From Streptomyces sp. PTY087I2 (GTDB taxonomy: Bacteria > Actinomycetota > Actinomycetes > Streptomycetales > Streptomycetaceae), in the NCBI RefSeq assembly GCF_001687325.1, contig NZ_LZRD01000007.1, forward strand, positions 168,263-232,262: 64,000 bases of DNA, written 5' to 3'. Shown in pieces: positions 50,703-58,866 of the stretch (position 1 is its first letter; the number at the start of each line of letters is the position of its first letter). The notes beneath the pieces are model-generated. The model was not told the DNA's origin, made no database searches, and saw only the letters and a program-made list of their open reading frames with translations. Made by a program: the position numbers and the translations under genes.

Positions 50703-51101
50703 GTGTGGCCACGGGTGGACGGCATGCGGGCGTTGGAGCTCGGCACAGCCGGTGACGTGCGGGACCGGCTGAACTCCCTCGTCCTCGATGGGAAAAAGAC
50801 CGCCACGACCGGCCTCCTGGCCGAGTATGCCGAAGAGACCGAGGGCCTGGAATTCGCCGGGGAACGGCTGGCGCTCCTCGGCAACGACGGGAGCCGCGTC
50901 GCCACGATCGAGATCACCCGGGTGGAAGTGACCCCGTTCCGCGAGGTCACCTGGGACCATGCGGCGGCCGAGGGCGAGGGGGACCGGTCCCTGGAGGAGT
51001 GGTGCGAGGGTCATCGCCGGTTCTGGGACAGCATCGGCACCCCGGTCGGGGAGGAGACGCCCCTGGTGTGCCTGACCTTCCGGAGGGTCGGGTCCGGCTG
51101 A
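50703..51101 (+). CDS. ASCH-domain protein
   Basis: A 132-residue soluble protein with an ASCH domain: RDRLNSLVLDGKKTATTGLLAEYAEE, GERLALLGNDGSRVATIEITRVEVTPFREVTWDHAAAEGEG, SLEEWCEGHRRFWDS, PLVCLTFRRV. ASCH domains resemble PUA RNA-binding folds and include N4-acetylcytidine amidohydrolases. The start is uncertain: the GTG at 50703 (VWPRVDGMRALELG) fits relatives best, with in-frame ATGs at 50658 and 50724. It is divergent from pepN. Confidence 0.82.
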   Translation: MWPRVDGMRALELGTAGDVRDRLNSLVLDGKKTATTGLLAEYAEETEGLEFAGERLALLGNDGSRVATIEITRVEVTPFREVTWDHAAAEGEGDRSLEEWCEGHRRFWDSIGTPVGEETPLVCLTFRRVGSG

Positions 51102-51178
51102 CGCCTCCCGCTCGTGGTCGTCGTCCCTTCGGGGGCACGGCGGATGGTTGTCAGCCCGGCCCTGCGAGAGGTTCTTCC

Positions 51179-52420
51179 ATGTCACTGGTACGTCCCGGCT
51201 TCAGCGTCCTGTCGGACGAGTTCGACGCCGACCCCTACGGGCACTTCGCCCGGCTGCGGGAACAGGCCCCGGTGCACTACGACCCGGCGATCGGCAGCTA
51301 CTTCCTCTCCCGCCACCGGGACGTCAGGCAGGTGCTGACCGACCATCGGGCGTTCACCACCAAGACGTTGCAGGCACGCGCCGAGCCGGTGATGCGCGGG
51401 CCGGTCCTCGCCCAGATGACCGGGGCGGAGCACACCGCCAAACGCAAGATCATCGTCCGGGCGATGACCGGCGAGGCTCTGCGCGAGCAGGTCCGCGCCG
51501 TCCGCGTGCACGCGGCCGAGCTCCTGGCGCCCCTGCTGGCCCGGGGCCGGATGGATCTGGTCAACGACTTCGGCAAACCCTTCGCCGTCCACATGACGCT
51601 GAACCTCCTCGGCCTGGACAGCAAGGACCGGCAGCGGGTGGCCGCCTGGCACAGCGGGGTCGCCGAGTTCATCACCAGCCTGGCCCTCACGCCCGAGCGC
51701 CGCCGGCACTGCATGGACTGCGCCCGGCAGCTGGAGGCCTATCTCCTCCCCGTCGTCGAGCGGAGGCGCCGCGCCCCGGGCACGGACCTGATATCGCAGC
51801 TGTGCACCGCGGAGTTCGAGGGCACGGCCCTGAGCGATCGGGACATCATCGCGCTGATCATCAATGTGCTCGCCGCCGCCACCGAGCCCGCCGACAAGAC
51901 CCTCGCCCTGCTGTTCAAGCACCTGATCGACCATCCCGGGCAGTTGGCGCAGGTGCGCCGGGACCCGGCCCTGCTGCCCGCCGCGATCGCCGAGACGCTG
52001 CGCTACACCCCACCGGTCCAGCTCGTTCCCCGCCAGGCGGAGAAGGACACGGTGATCGCCGGCACCACCGTCCCCGCGGGTGCCACGGTGTTCTGCATGA
52101 TCGGCGCGGCCAACCGTGACCCCGGCGTCTTCGCCGATCCGGACACCTTCGACATCCACCGCCCCGACCTCGGCACCGCCCGTTCCTTCACGGCGGCGGC
52201 CCAGCACCTGGCCTTCGGCACCGGGCTCCACCAGTGCGTCGGCGCGGCCTTCGCCCGCGCGGAGATCGAGACCGTCGCCGCGATGCTCCTGCCCCGGCTC
52301 GACCGGGTCCGCCACAGCCCCGGCTTCCGCTACCGGGAGACCGGCCTGTACACCCGCGGCCCCGTCTCCCTGCCGCTGGACTTCACGCCCCTGCGCGCAG
52401 GTGGAACCCGCGCGGGCTGA
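51179..52420 (+). CDS. cytochrome P450
   Basis: A 413-residue bacterial class I P450. The heme-binding loop is LAFGTGLHQCVGAAFARAE with the proximal Cys at 353. The ExxR motif is AETLRYTPP (272-275). The I-helix reads NVLAAATEPADKTLAL, where the usual acid-Thr pair is replaced by Glu236-Pro237, so oxygen activation may be unusual. It starts at ATG 51179 after GCGAGAGG. It leads a co-oriented cluster with an NTF2-like protein, a regulator, an exporter and a carotenoid-cleavage-type oxygenase. Redox partners are not encoded here, and the substrate is unknown. Confidence 0.93.
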   Translation: MSLVRPGFSVLSDEFDADPYGHFARLREQAPVHYDPAIGSYFLSRHRDVRQVLTDHRAFTTKTLQARAEPVMRGPVLAQMTGAEHTAKRKIIVRAMTGEALREQVRAVRVHAAELLAPLLARGRMDLVNDFGKPFAVHMTLNLLGLDSKDRQRVAAWHSGVAEFITSLALTPERRRHCMDCARQLEAYLLPVVERRRRAPGTDLISQLCTAEFEGTALSDRDIIALIINVLAAATEPADKTLALLFKHLIDHPGQLAQVRRDPALLPAAIAETLRYTPPVQLVPRQAEKDTVIAGTTVPAGATVFCMIGAANRDPGVFADPDTFDIHRPDLGTARSFTAAAQHLAFGTGLHQCVGAAFARAEIETVAAMLLPRLDRVRHSPGFRYRETGLYTRGPVSLPLDFTPLRAGGTRAG

Positions 52421-52524
52421 CCGCCGTCTTGCACGACGCCCCCGGCCGGGGACGGACGCACCAGGTGCCCTGCCCGCCCCGGGAGCAGTACCCCGCACCC
52501 GAACTCTCCCAGGCGACCGAGACG

Positions 52525-52917
52525 ATGACTTCGACCGACATCACCAGAGCCCTCAACGACCTGCTGTTCACCCCGGACCTCGGCCTCGCCGAGGCCGTCG
52601 ACCGGCACTTCGCCCCCGACTACCGCCAGCGCACCAACGGCGTGTGGAGCGACCGGGATTCCTTCGTCCAGCACATGGCCCGGCTGCGTTCCCTGATCCG
52701 CGACGGGCACATGGAGGTCCACGAGGAACTGCGCGACGGACCGCGCTACGCCGACCGCCACACCGTGACCGTCACCCGGCACGACGGCCGCGTCGCCGTC
52801 ACGGAGGTCTACCTCTTCGCCGAGATGGCCCCCGACGGCCGCTTCCGGCGGGTCGAGGAGACCACCCGCCTGGTCTCCGGTCACCCCGACGACGGCAACC
52901 TCGGACTCGTCAAGTAG
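52525..52917 (+). CDS. NTF2-like / SnoaL-type protein
   Basis: A 130-residue protein with a cone-shaped NTF2-like fold pattern: NDLLFTPDLGLAEAVDRHFAPDYRQRTNGVWSDRDSFVQHMARLR, followed by beta strands HMEVHEELRDG, HTVTVTRHDGRVAVTEVYLFAEM and RRVEETTRLV. Such proteins act as isomerases, cyclases or binding proteins in natural product pathways. It sits 104 bases after the P450 and 16 before the STAND gene, so it is likely in the same operon. Confidence 0.78.
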   Translation: MTSTDITRALNDLLFTPDLGLAEAVDRHFAPDYRQRTNGVWSDRDSFVQHMARLRSLIRDGHMEVHEELRDGPRYADRHTVTVTRHDGRVAVTEVYLFAEMAPDGRFRRVEETTRLVSGHPDDGNLGLVK

Positions 52918-52933
52918 CGGGGGGGGAGCCGGG

Positions 52934-54940
52934 ATGGCGTCTGTCGGGGAGAGACTGAGCCGAGCGCGCGTACAGGCGTTCGTCGGCCGGGAAAGGGAAC
53001 TGGAGCGTTTCGGGGAGGCCCTGGCCGGTGACCCGCGGTCCCCGTTCGCGTTCTTCGTGTGCGGGCCGGGTGGCATCGGGAAGTCGACCCTGCTGCGGCG
53101 CCTGGCGGACCACGCCCGTACGGCGGGCCGACGGCTCGTCGAGTTCGACGGCCGGTTCGTCGGCCGGGACCCGGCCGACTTCGAACAGGCCGCCGGCCCC
53201 TTCCTCGACGTTCCGGGAACGGTGCTGCTGGTGGACTCCTTCGAGCACTGCCAGTGGCTGGAGAGCTGGCTGCGGCACCGCTTTCTGCCCCGCGCCGCGG
53301 ACGACGCCCTGGTCGTCCTGGCCGGCCGGCACCCGCCGCGGCCGCAGTGGACCTCCGACCCGGCGTGGTCCGGGCTCCTGCACGTCACCGAACTGGAGCC
53401 GTTCACCGAGGAGCAGGCCGACGGCCTGCTGGCCTCGGCCAGGATCCGGCCCGAACTGCGCGACCGGGTGCTGCGCTTCGCCGGGGGCAACCCGCTGGCG
53501 CTGTCCCTCGCGGCCGCGGCGGGATCGAAGGGCTGCGGCCGGGAGGAGATCTGGACCCCGTCGGCGGACGTCCTGCGCACCCTGCTGTCGGGGCTGATCG
53601 GCGAGGTGCCCACGGCCGCCCACCGGCGCGCCCTGGAGGTGGCGGCGCAGACCCACTCGACCTCCGAAGAACTGCTCGCCGCGGTACTCCCCGAGGAGGA
53701 CGTCCATCCGCTCTTCGCCTGGCTGAGGGACCTGCCGTTCATGGAGTCCACGGACCGGGGGCTCCATCCGCACGACGCCGCACGGGAGACCCTCGTCGCC
53801 GACCTGCGCTGGCGGGCCCCCAACGCCTTCGAGACGATGCGCCGGCGCCTGGCGGACGAATACCTGCGCATCCTGCGCGAGGCCCCGGAGGAACGGGTCT
53901 GGACCGTCACCGACGATCTCTTCCACCTCTTCCGGGAAGGCAAGGTCCTCTCCCGGCTGCGCACATGGGCCCGCGAGGACGAGGTCCACGACAGCCCCCT
54001 CCACCCGGACGACCTCGACACGGTGCTCGCCATGGCCGAGGAGACCGAGGGCGCCGACTCCGCGGCGCTGGTCCGCTACTGGGCACGGCGCCAGCCGCAG
54101 GCGTTCAGTGTCTACCGCCTCGTGAGCACGGGCCGGACGGTGGCGTTCACCGCCCGCCTCGTGCTGCCCGCCCCGCCCGACCCCGAGGTCCTGGAAACCG
54201 ATCCCGTGGTCGCCGCCGCCTGGCGGCACACCGAGTCCACCGCGCCCGTGAGCCCCGGCGAGCACATCGGCATCAGCCGTTTCTCGGTCTACCCCGAGCG
54301 GTACCAGGTTCCCTCGCGCGTCACCGATCTGAGCAGCTCCCGGGCCCAGGCGGAAGCCGCCCGCGCCCGTGGACGCGCCTACGGCTTCGCCGTCTACCGG
54401 GATGCCGAGACCTGGGCCGAGCGTGTCAAGGGCACCCTCGACGACACGGGGAAGCGCCCGCGGGTCGGTGAGCACACCTACGGACTGTTCAGTGTCGACT
54501 GGCGCCGCACGCCCGTGGAGGCGTGGTTGTGGAACTTCGTCTCCACGACCGGCGACGCGCCGGTCACGCCGGGACCGTCGCCCCTCTCCCGTACCGCGTT
54601 CGACCAGGCCGTACGCGAGGCGCTGACGCACTGGCGCGACCCTTCCGCCTTCGGCGTCTGCGCACTGCTGCGCAGCCGGCTGGTGGCCGACTCCGCGGAG
54701 CCCGTCACGGAACTGCGCGCCCTGCTGCGCCAAGCCGTCGACGAACTCGCTTGTGACCCGCGCGGTGTGCGCGCCCGCGACGCGCTGACGGCGGGCAACT
54801 TCTCCGGCGCGCCCACCCAGGAGGCGGCCGCCCGCCGGCTCGGACTGCCGTACGGCACCTACCGGCGCCATGTGCGTCAGGGCCTGGACCTGCTCTGTGA
54901 CGCCCTGTGGCAGCGGGAACTGTACGGCCAACAGCGGTAG
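52934..54940 (+). CDS. STAND-type ATPase with C-terminal HTH
   Basis: A 668-residue multidomain regulator. The N-terminal P-loop ATPase has FVCGPGGIGKSTLLRRLADH (Walker A, about 44-52), GTVLLVDSFEHCQWL (Walker B, about 94-108), and GNPLALSLAAAAG (the GxP motif of STAND ATPases). A middle region (about 390-540, VVAAAWRHTESTAPVSPGEHIGISRFSVYPERYQ) looks GNAT-like. The C-terminus (about 628-668, TQEAAARRLGLPYGTYRRHVRQGLDLL) is a sigma-region-4/LuxR-like HTH. It probably senses a ligand through the ATPase switch and controls its neighbours. Three 10-bp-spaced GGACAG repeats lie just downstream, before the exporter gene. Confidence 0.82.
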   Translation: MASVGERLSRARVQAFVGRERELERFGEALAGDPRSPFAFFVCGPGGIGKSTLLRRLADHARTAGRRLVEFDGRFVGRDPADFEQAAGPFLDVPGTVLLVDSFEHCQWLESWLRHRFLPRAADDALVVLAGRHPPRPQWTSDPAWSGLLHVTELEPFTEEQADGLLASARIRPELRDRVLRFAGGNPLALSLAAAAGSKGCGREEIWTPSADVLRTLLSGLIGEVPTAAHRRALEVAAQTHSTSEELLAAVLPEEDVHPLFAWLRDLPFMESTDRGLHPHDAARETLVADLRWRAPNAFETMRRRLADEYLRILREAPEERVWTVTDDLFHLFREGKVLSRLRTWAREDEVHDSPLHPDDLDTVLAMAEETEGADSAALVRYWARRQPQAFSVYRLVSTGRTVAFTARLVLPAPPDPEVLETDPVVAAAWRHTESTAPVSPGEHIGISRFSVYPERYQVPSRVTDLSSSRAQAEAARARGRAYGFAVYRDAETWAERVKGTLDDTGKRPRVGEHTYGLFSVDWRRTPVEAWLWNFVSTTGDAPVTPGPSPLSRTAFDQAVREALTHWRDPSAFGVCALLRSRLVADSAEPVTELRALLRQAVDELACDPRGVRARDALTAGNFSGAPTQEAAARRLGLPYGTYRRHVRQGLDLLCDALWQRELYGQQR

Positions 54941-54996
54941 AACAGCGCGGCGTGCCCGCGCACCGGCTCGTCCCGTCCGGTGGACGGGTGCGGAGT

Positions 54997-55022
54997 GGAC
55001 AGGTGCGGACAGGACTGGACAG
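54997..55022 (+). promoter_or_regulatory. three GGACAG direct repeats at exact 10-bp spacing
   Basis: GGACAG occurs at 54997, 55007 and 55017, with a near copy GGACGG at 54982. The spacing equals one helical turn. The array lies between the STAND-HTH gene and the MFS gene, 57-82 bases before the MFS ATG, where a regulator site would be expected. Confidence 0.5.
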
Positions 55023-55078
55023 CCGTTGCCCCCGCCGGGCATGGAATGTGGACACCGGGCGGCACGAGGCTGCGTGTC

Positions 55079-56611
55079 ATGAACCTTGGACGCACAGAGG
55101 ACAGGCCGACCGCCGCACCCCGCCCGGGGGCCGCGCTCGCGGCGCTCGCGGCGGCGCAGTTCACCGTCATGCTCGCCACCTCGATCGTCAACGTGGCCCT
55201 CCCGCAGATCCGCGACGGGGTGGGTCTCTCGGACGAGGGCGTCACCTGGGTGGTCAACGCCTACAGCCTGGCGTTCGGGGCGCTGCTGCTGCCCGGCGGC
55301 CGGGCGGGCGATCTGCTCGGCCGCCGCCGGGTGCTGGTCGCGGGCCTCGGGCTGTTCGCGGGGGCTTCGCTGGCCGCCGCCCTGGCGTCCTCGCCGGGCA
55401 TGCTGATCACCGCCCGCACCGCGCAGGGGCTCGGCGCCGCCGCCATAGCCCCCGCCGCACTCGCCTTGACGGTCGACCTGTTCCCGCCGGGGCCCGCCCG
55501 GGGCCGGGCCCTCGGAGTGTGGGGGGCCGTCTCCGGCGCGGGAGGGGCGGCGGGCGTTCTGCTGGGCGGCATCCTCACCCAGGCGTGGGGCTGGCCGTGG
55601 ATCTTCCACGCCGTCGCACTCGGAACGGTGCTGGTCCTCCTCGCCGTGGCGGCGCTGGTGCCCCGGGGCGGCGGCCGCGCGGCCGGACGGTTCGACGTGC
55701 CGGGTACCGTAACCGTCACCCTGGCCCTGACCTGCCTGGTCTGGGCTCTGACCAGTGCGCGGGGGGCCGGCTGGACGGACCCCGGAGTGCTCGGTGCCCT
55801 CCTCGCCGCCCTGGTGCTGTTCGCGGCTTTCGTCGGCACCGAGCGCCGTCGGCCGGACGCTCTGGTACCGCCCCGGTTGTTCGCCACGGGCCGCCTCGCC
55901 GGGGGCAATCTGCTGATGGCGCTCCTGGGCTCCGTGTGGATCGCGCTGTTCTTCTTCCTGCCGCTCTATCAGCAACAGGTGCTCGGTATGAGCGCGCTGG
56001 CCACCGGTGCGGGCCAACTCCCCTTCGCCGCAGCCAACATGCTGGGCGCGCTCGCCGCTCCGCGCCTCGCCCGCCGTACCGGCGGCACCGTGACGCTGAC
56101 CGCGGCTCTGCTCTGCGAAGCCGCGGGGCTGCTGTGGCTGTCACGCGTCGACTCCGGCGGAAGTTACGCCGTTGACGTCCTCGGACCGATCGTCCTGGCC
56201 GGCCTCGGCCTCGGCGTCGCCTTCGTCCAGCTCACGGCGCTCTGTGTGGACGGCGTCCCGGGACCCGACGCGGGCCTGGCCGGCGGACTGGTGAACACCA
56301 CCCGGCAGATCGGCGGAGTGATCGGCCTCGCCTGTCTCGCCACCCTGGCCGGGTCCGTGACCGCCCGGGTCTCGGGCCACGCGTCCGCCCCGGAGGCCCT
56401 GACCGCCGGCTACCGGGCCGCCTTCGCGGTCTCGGCGGCGATCCTGACCGTCACCGCGCTGCTCGCTCCGCTCCTGACCCGCCCGGGCCGCCGTACGAGC
56501 GGGGCCGATGCCGCCGGAGCCCCGGCCCGCACATCCCACCCGCCCCACGGACCGGGCGCCACGGCTCCGCCCCGGCGGTGCCAGGACCCCGACCGCGCAC
56601 CCGCCACCTGA
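55079..56611 (+). CDS. MFS drug exporter, DHA2 family (14 TM)
   Basis: A 510-residue exporter of the EmrB/QacA type with about 14 membrane helices: FTVMLATSIVNVALPQIRDGVGLS, WVVNAYSLAFGALLLPGGRAGDLLGRRRVLV (motif A), RTAQGLGAAAIAPAALALTVDLFPPGPARGRALGVWGAVSGAGGAAGVLLGGILTQAWGW (motifs B and C, antiporter). It probably exports the product of the surrounding cluster or gives resistance. The ATG at 55079 was chosen as start. It follows the repeat array. Confidence 0.93.
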   Translation: MNLGRTEDRPTAAPRPGAALAALAAAQFTVMLATSIVNVALPQIRDGVGLSDEGVTWVVNAYSLAFGALLLPGGRAGDLLGRRRVLVAGLGLFAGASLAAALASSPGMLITARTAQGLGAAAIAPAALALTVDLFPPGPARGRALGVWGAVSGAGGAAGVLLGGILTQAWGWPWIFHAVALGTVLVLLAVAALVPRGGGRAAGRFDVPGTVTVTLALTCLVWALTSARGAGWTDPGVLGALLAALVLFAAFVGTERRRPDALVPPRLFATGRLAGGNLLMALLGSVWIALFFFLPLYQQQVLGMSALATGAGQLPFAAANMLGALAAPRLARRTGGTVTLTAALLCEAAGLLWLSRVDSGGSYAVDVLGPIVLAGLGLGVAFVQLTALCVDGVPGPDAGLAGGLVNTTRQIGGVIGLACLATLAGSVTARVSGHASAPEALTAGYRAAFAVSAAILTVTALLAPLLTRPGRRTSGADAAGAPARTSHPPHGPGATAPPRRCQDPDRAPAT

Positions 56612-56734
56612 CCCGGCCCCCGCCCGACGCTCCACCTTCACGCGCAGGGCAGCCCGCCTGATCCCAGGCCCTGTACCACCAGCCATTTCTGACAACGCCA
56701 CAACCGGACGAACCGAGAAACCGAGGAACCCATC

Positions 56735-58105
56735 ATGACGACCCCGCCTTTCCTGACCGGCCACTACACCCCCGTTCCCGACGAGATCACCGCCACCGGT
56801 CTCACCGTCGAGGGCACCCTGCCCCCCGAGCTGACCGGCCGTCTGATCCGCAACAGCCACAACCCCAAGCCCGGTATCACCCCCACCCACTGGTTCAAGG
56901 GCAGCGGCATGGTCCACGGCATCCGCCTGCGCGAAGGCCGCGCCGAGTGGTACCGCAACCGCTGGGTCCACACCCCCGCCCTCGACGGCGCCCCCTACAT
57001 GACCGACAAGGGCCCCGACCTCACCGCCAGCACCGCCGGCACCCACGTCATCGAGCACGCCGGACGCCTCCTCGCCCTGTGCGAGGCCAACCTCCCCTTC
57101 GAGCTCACCGCTGACCTGGAGACCGTGGGCGCCCACGACTTCGACGGCCGGCTGCGCACCGCCATGACCGCCCACCCCAAGGAGGACCCGGTCACCGGAG
57201 AACTCCATTTCTTCGGTTCCTCCCCGTTCCCGCCGTTCCTGACCTACCACGTCTGCGACGCCAAGGGCGAGCTCGTCCACAGCGCGGAGATCCCGGGGGC
57301 GACCGCGTCCCTCAAGCACGACTTCGCCCTCACCCGCCACCACGTGGTCTTCATCGAGGGCAACGTCACCTTCGACCCGGCCGAGCACTCAGGCATCCCC
57401 TACGGCTGGAGCGACACACAGCCTTCTCGTATCGGCGTCATGCCCCGGGGCGGGAACGGGGCCGGGCACATCCGGTGGTTCTCCATCGAACCCGGGAACA
57501 TGCTGCACGTCGGCAACGCCTATGAGGACGGCCAGGGCCGGATCGTCCTGGAAGGGCCCACCGTCGACCGCGAGGGGTTCCGGCTCTCCTGGAACTGGTG
57601 GGTGGGCGCGCCGGGGCGCGGCGCGGAGCCCAACGCCCGGTCCTACACCCGCCGCTGGGTGATCGACATGGCCGCCGGAACCGTCGACGAGCAGATCATC
57701 GACGACCTCGCGGTGGAGTTCCCCACCCTCAACGAGGACTACCTGGGGGCCGAACACCGCTACCAGTACGCGGTGTCCTTCCCCGACCAGGAAGGCTACG
57801 GCGGCTACGGCGTGGTCAAGTACGACCGTGTCACCGGGGCCCGCCGCATCCACCGGGTCGGTGACGCGCGGCTGCCCAGCGAGGCCGTCTTCGTCCCCGC
57901 GGCGGGTGCGGCCGGCGAGGACGACGGCTACCTCCTGACCGTCGTCTCCGACCTCAAGCAGGACGCCTCACAACTTCTGGTCCTGGACGCCTCCGGGCTC
58001 GACCGGGTCGCCGCCGTCCACCTGCCCCGCCGGGTCACCGCGGGCATCCACGGTTCCTGGATCCCCGACGACGCCCTGGACGGTCCGGACGGTATCCGGC
58101 CCTGA
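56735..58105 (+). CDS. carotenoid-cleavage-oxygenase (RPE65/CCO) family enzyme
   Basis: A 456-residue non-heme iron dioxygenase. Four histidines fit the iron site of the family: His147 in TAHPKEDPVTGELHFF, His195 in SLKHDFALTRHHVVF, His258 in MLHVGNAYED, and His439 in GIHGSWIP. The N-terminus LPPELTGRLIRNSHNPKPG and WFKGSGMVHGIRL are also typical. It should cut a C=C bond of a carotenoid, apocarotenoid or stilbene/lignin-like substrate with O2. The ATG start follows CCGAGGAACCC. No carotenoid biosynthesis genes lie in this window. Confidence 0.92.
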   Translation: MTTPPFLTGHYTPVPDEITATGLTVEGTLPPELTGRLIRNSHNPKPGITPTHWFKGSGMVHGIRLREGRAEWYRNRWVHTPALDGAPYMTDKGPDLTASTAGTHVIEHAGRLLALCEANLPFELTADLETVGAHDFDGRLRTAMTAHPKEDPVTGELHFFGSSPFPPFLTYHVCDAKGELVHSAEIPGATASLKHDFALTRHHVVFIEGNVTFDPAEHSGIPYGWSDTQPSRIGVMPRGGNGAGHIRWFSIEPGNMLHVGNAYEDGQGRIVLEGPTVDREGFRLSWNWWVGAPGRGAEPNARSYTRRWVIDMAAGTVDEQIIDDLAVEFPTLNEDYLGAEHRYQYAVSFPDQEGYGGYGVVKYDRVTGARRIHRVGDARLPSEAVFVPAAGAAGEDDGYLLTVVSDLKQDASQLLVLDASGLDRVAAVHLPRRVTAGIHGSWIPDDALDGPDGIRP

Positions 58106-58146
58106 CGTACCCGTTTGCCCGCCCCTCTTGACCTCGAAGGACCCCT

Positions 58147-58779
58147 GTGACCAGTACCGCCACCGCCCCGCCGCCCGTCCCCACAGCCCTTCCGACGCCG
58201 CCGGCGCCTTCCGTCGGCGAGGTCGACAACCGCGCGGCCTACGTCAGTTTCGGACTCGCCTACGTGCTCGGCCACGGCGCCGCCGCGCTCTCCGAGGGCG
58301 ACACCCCTTTGAACCGCCTGCCCGGCTGGCTGCCCGTGACGCTCCTCGGCACCGGGCTCGTGACCGGCGTCGTCCTGGCCACCCGCGCCGCCCTGCGGGC
58401 TCAGCGCGGGGCCGCCGCCCCGGACGTGCTGTCCGGCAAACTGCTCGGCGCCGCCTGGATCGTCGCGTTCACCGCCCTGTTCCTCGCCATCACGGGTCTC
58501 ACGTCCGTCCTCGGCGAGCCGGAACTCCAGGAAGTCCTCTGGCCCGCCGGCTCCGGCCTGGTCGTCGGGCTGGTCTACCTCGCCGAGGGCTCGGTGCGCC
58601 GCAACCTGCTGCACTACGGTCTCGGCGTCTGGCTCGCCCTGGTCTCCACCGCGGCGCTCTCGCTCGCGTCCCCCGGCCTCTTCCAGGTCCTCGCGGTGGC
58701 GGGCGGCGGTGCGTATGCGCTCGCCGCCCTTCTCGAACACCGCCGCCTCCGCTCCCTCGCGCGGTCTTCCCGGAACTGA
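58147..58779 (+). CDS. integral membrane protein of unknown function
   Basis: A 210-residue protein with a Pro/Ala-rich N-terminus and about six transmembrane helices (YVSFGLAYVLGHGAAAL, LPVTLLGTGLVTGVVLATRAAL, LLGAAWIVAFTALFLAITGL, GSGLVVGLVYLAEG, YGLGVWLALVSTAALSLA, VLAVAGGGAYALAAL). No known family was recognised. The GTG start lies 41 bases after the oxygenase gene, so both are co-transcribed. It may anchor the oxygenase or handle a hydrophobic substrate. A strong terminator follows. Confidence 0.8.
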   Translation: MTSTATAPPPVPTALPTPPAPSVGEVDNRAAYVSFGLAYVLGHGAAALSEGDTPLNRLPGWLPVTLLGTGLVTGVVLATRAALRAQRGAAAPDVLSGKLLGAAWIVAFTALFLAITGLTSVLGEPELQEVLWPAGSGLVVGLVYLAEGSVRRNLLHYGLGVWLALVSTAALSLASPGLFQVLAVAGGGAYALAALLEHRRLRSLARSSRN

Positions 58780-58783
58780 CAGC

Positions 58784-58824
58784 CCGCCGTGGGGGCGAGT
58801 GCGCGGCACCCGCCCCCACGGCGG
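58784..58824 (+). terminator. terminator inside the accessory cluster
   Basis: A perfect 14-bp stem CCGCCGTGGGGGCG/CGCCCCCACGGCGG with a 13-nt loop, followed by TTCTCCCTTTT, starts five bases after the membrane-protein stop and precedes the MBL gene. The hydrolase is therefore made at lower level or from its own promoter. Confidence 0.85.
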
Positions 58825-58866
58825 CCTTCTCCCTTTTCATGACGAGACCCAGAGGTTCGACCGACC

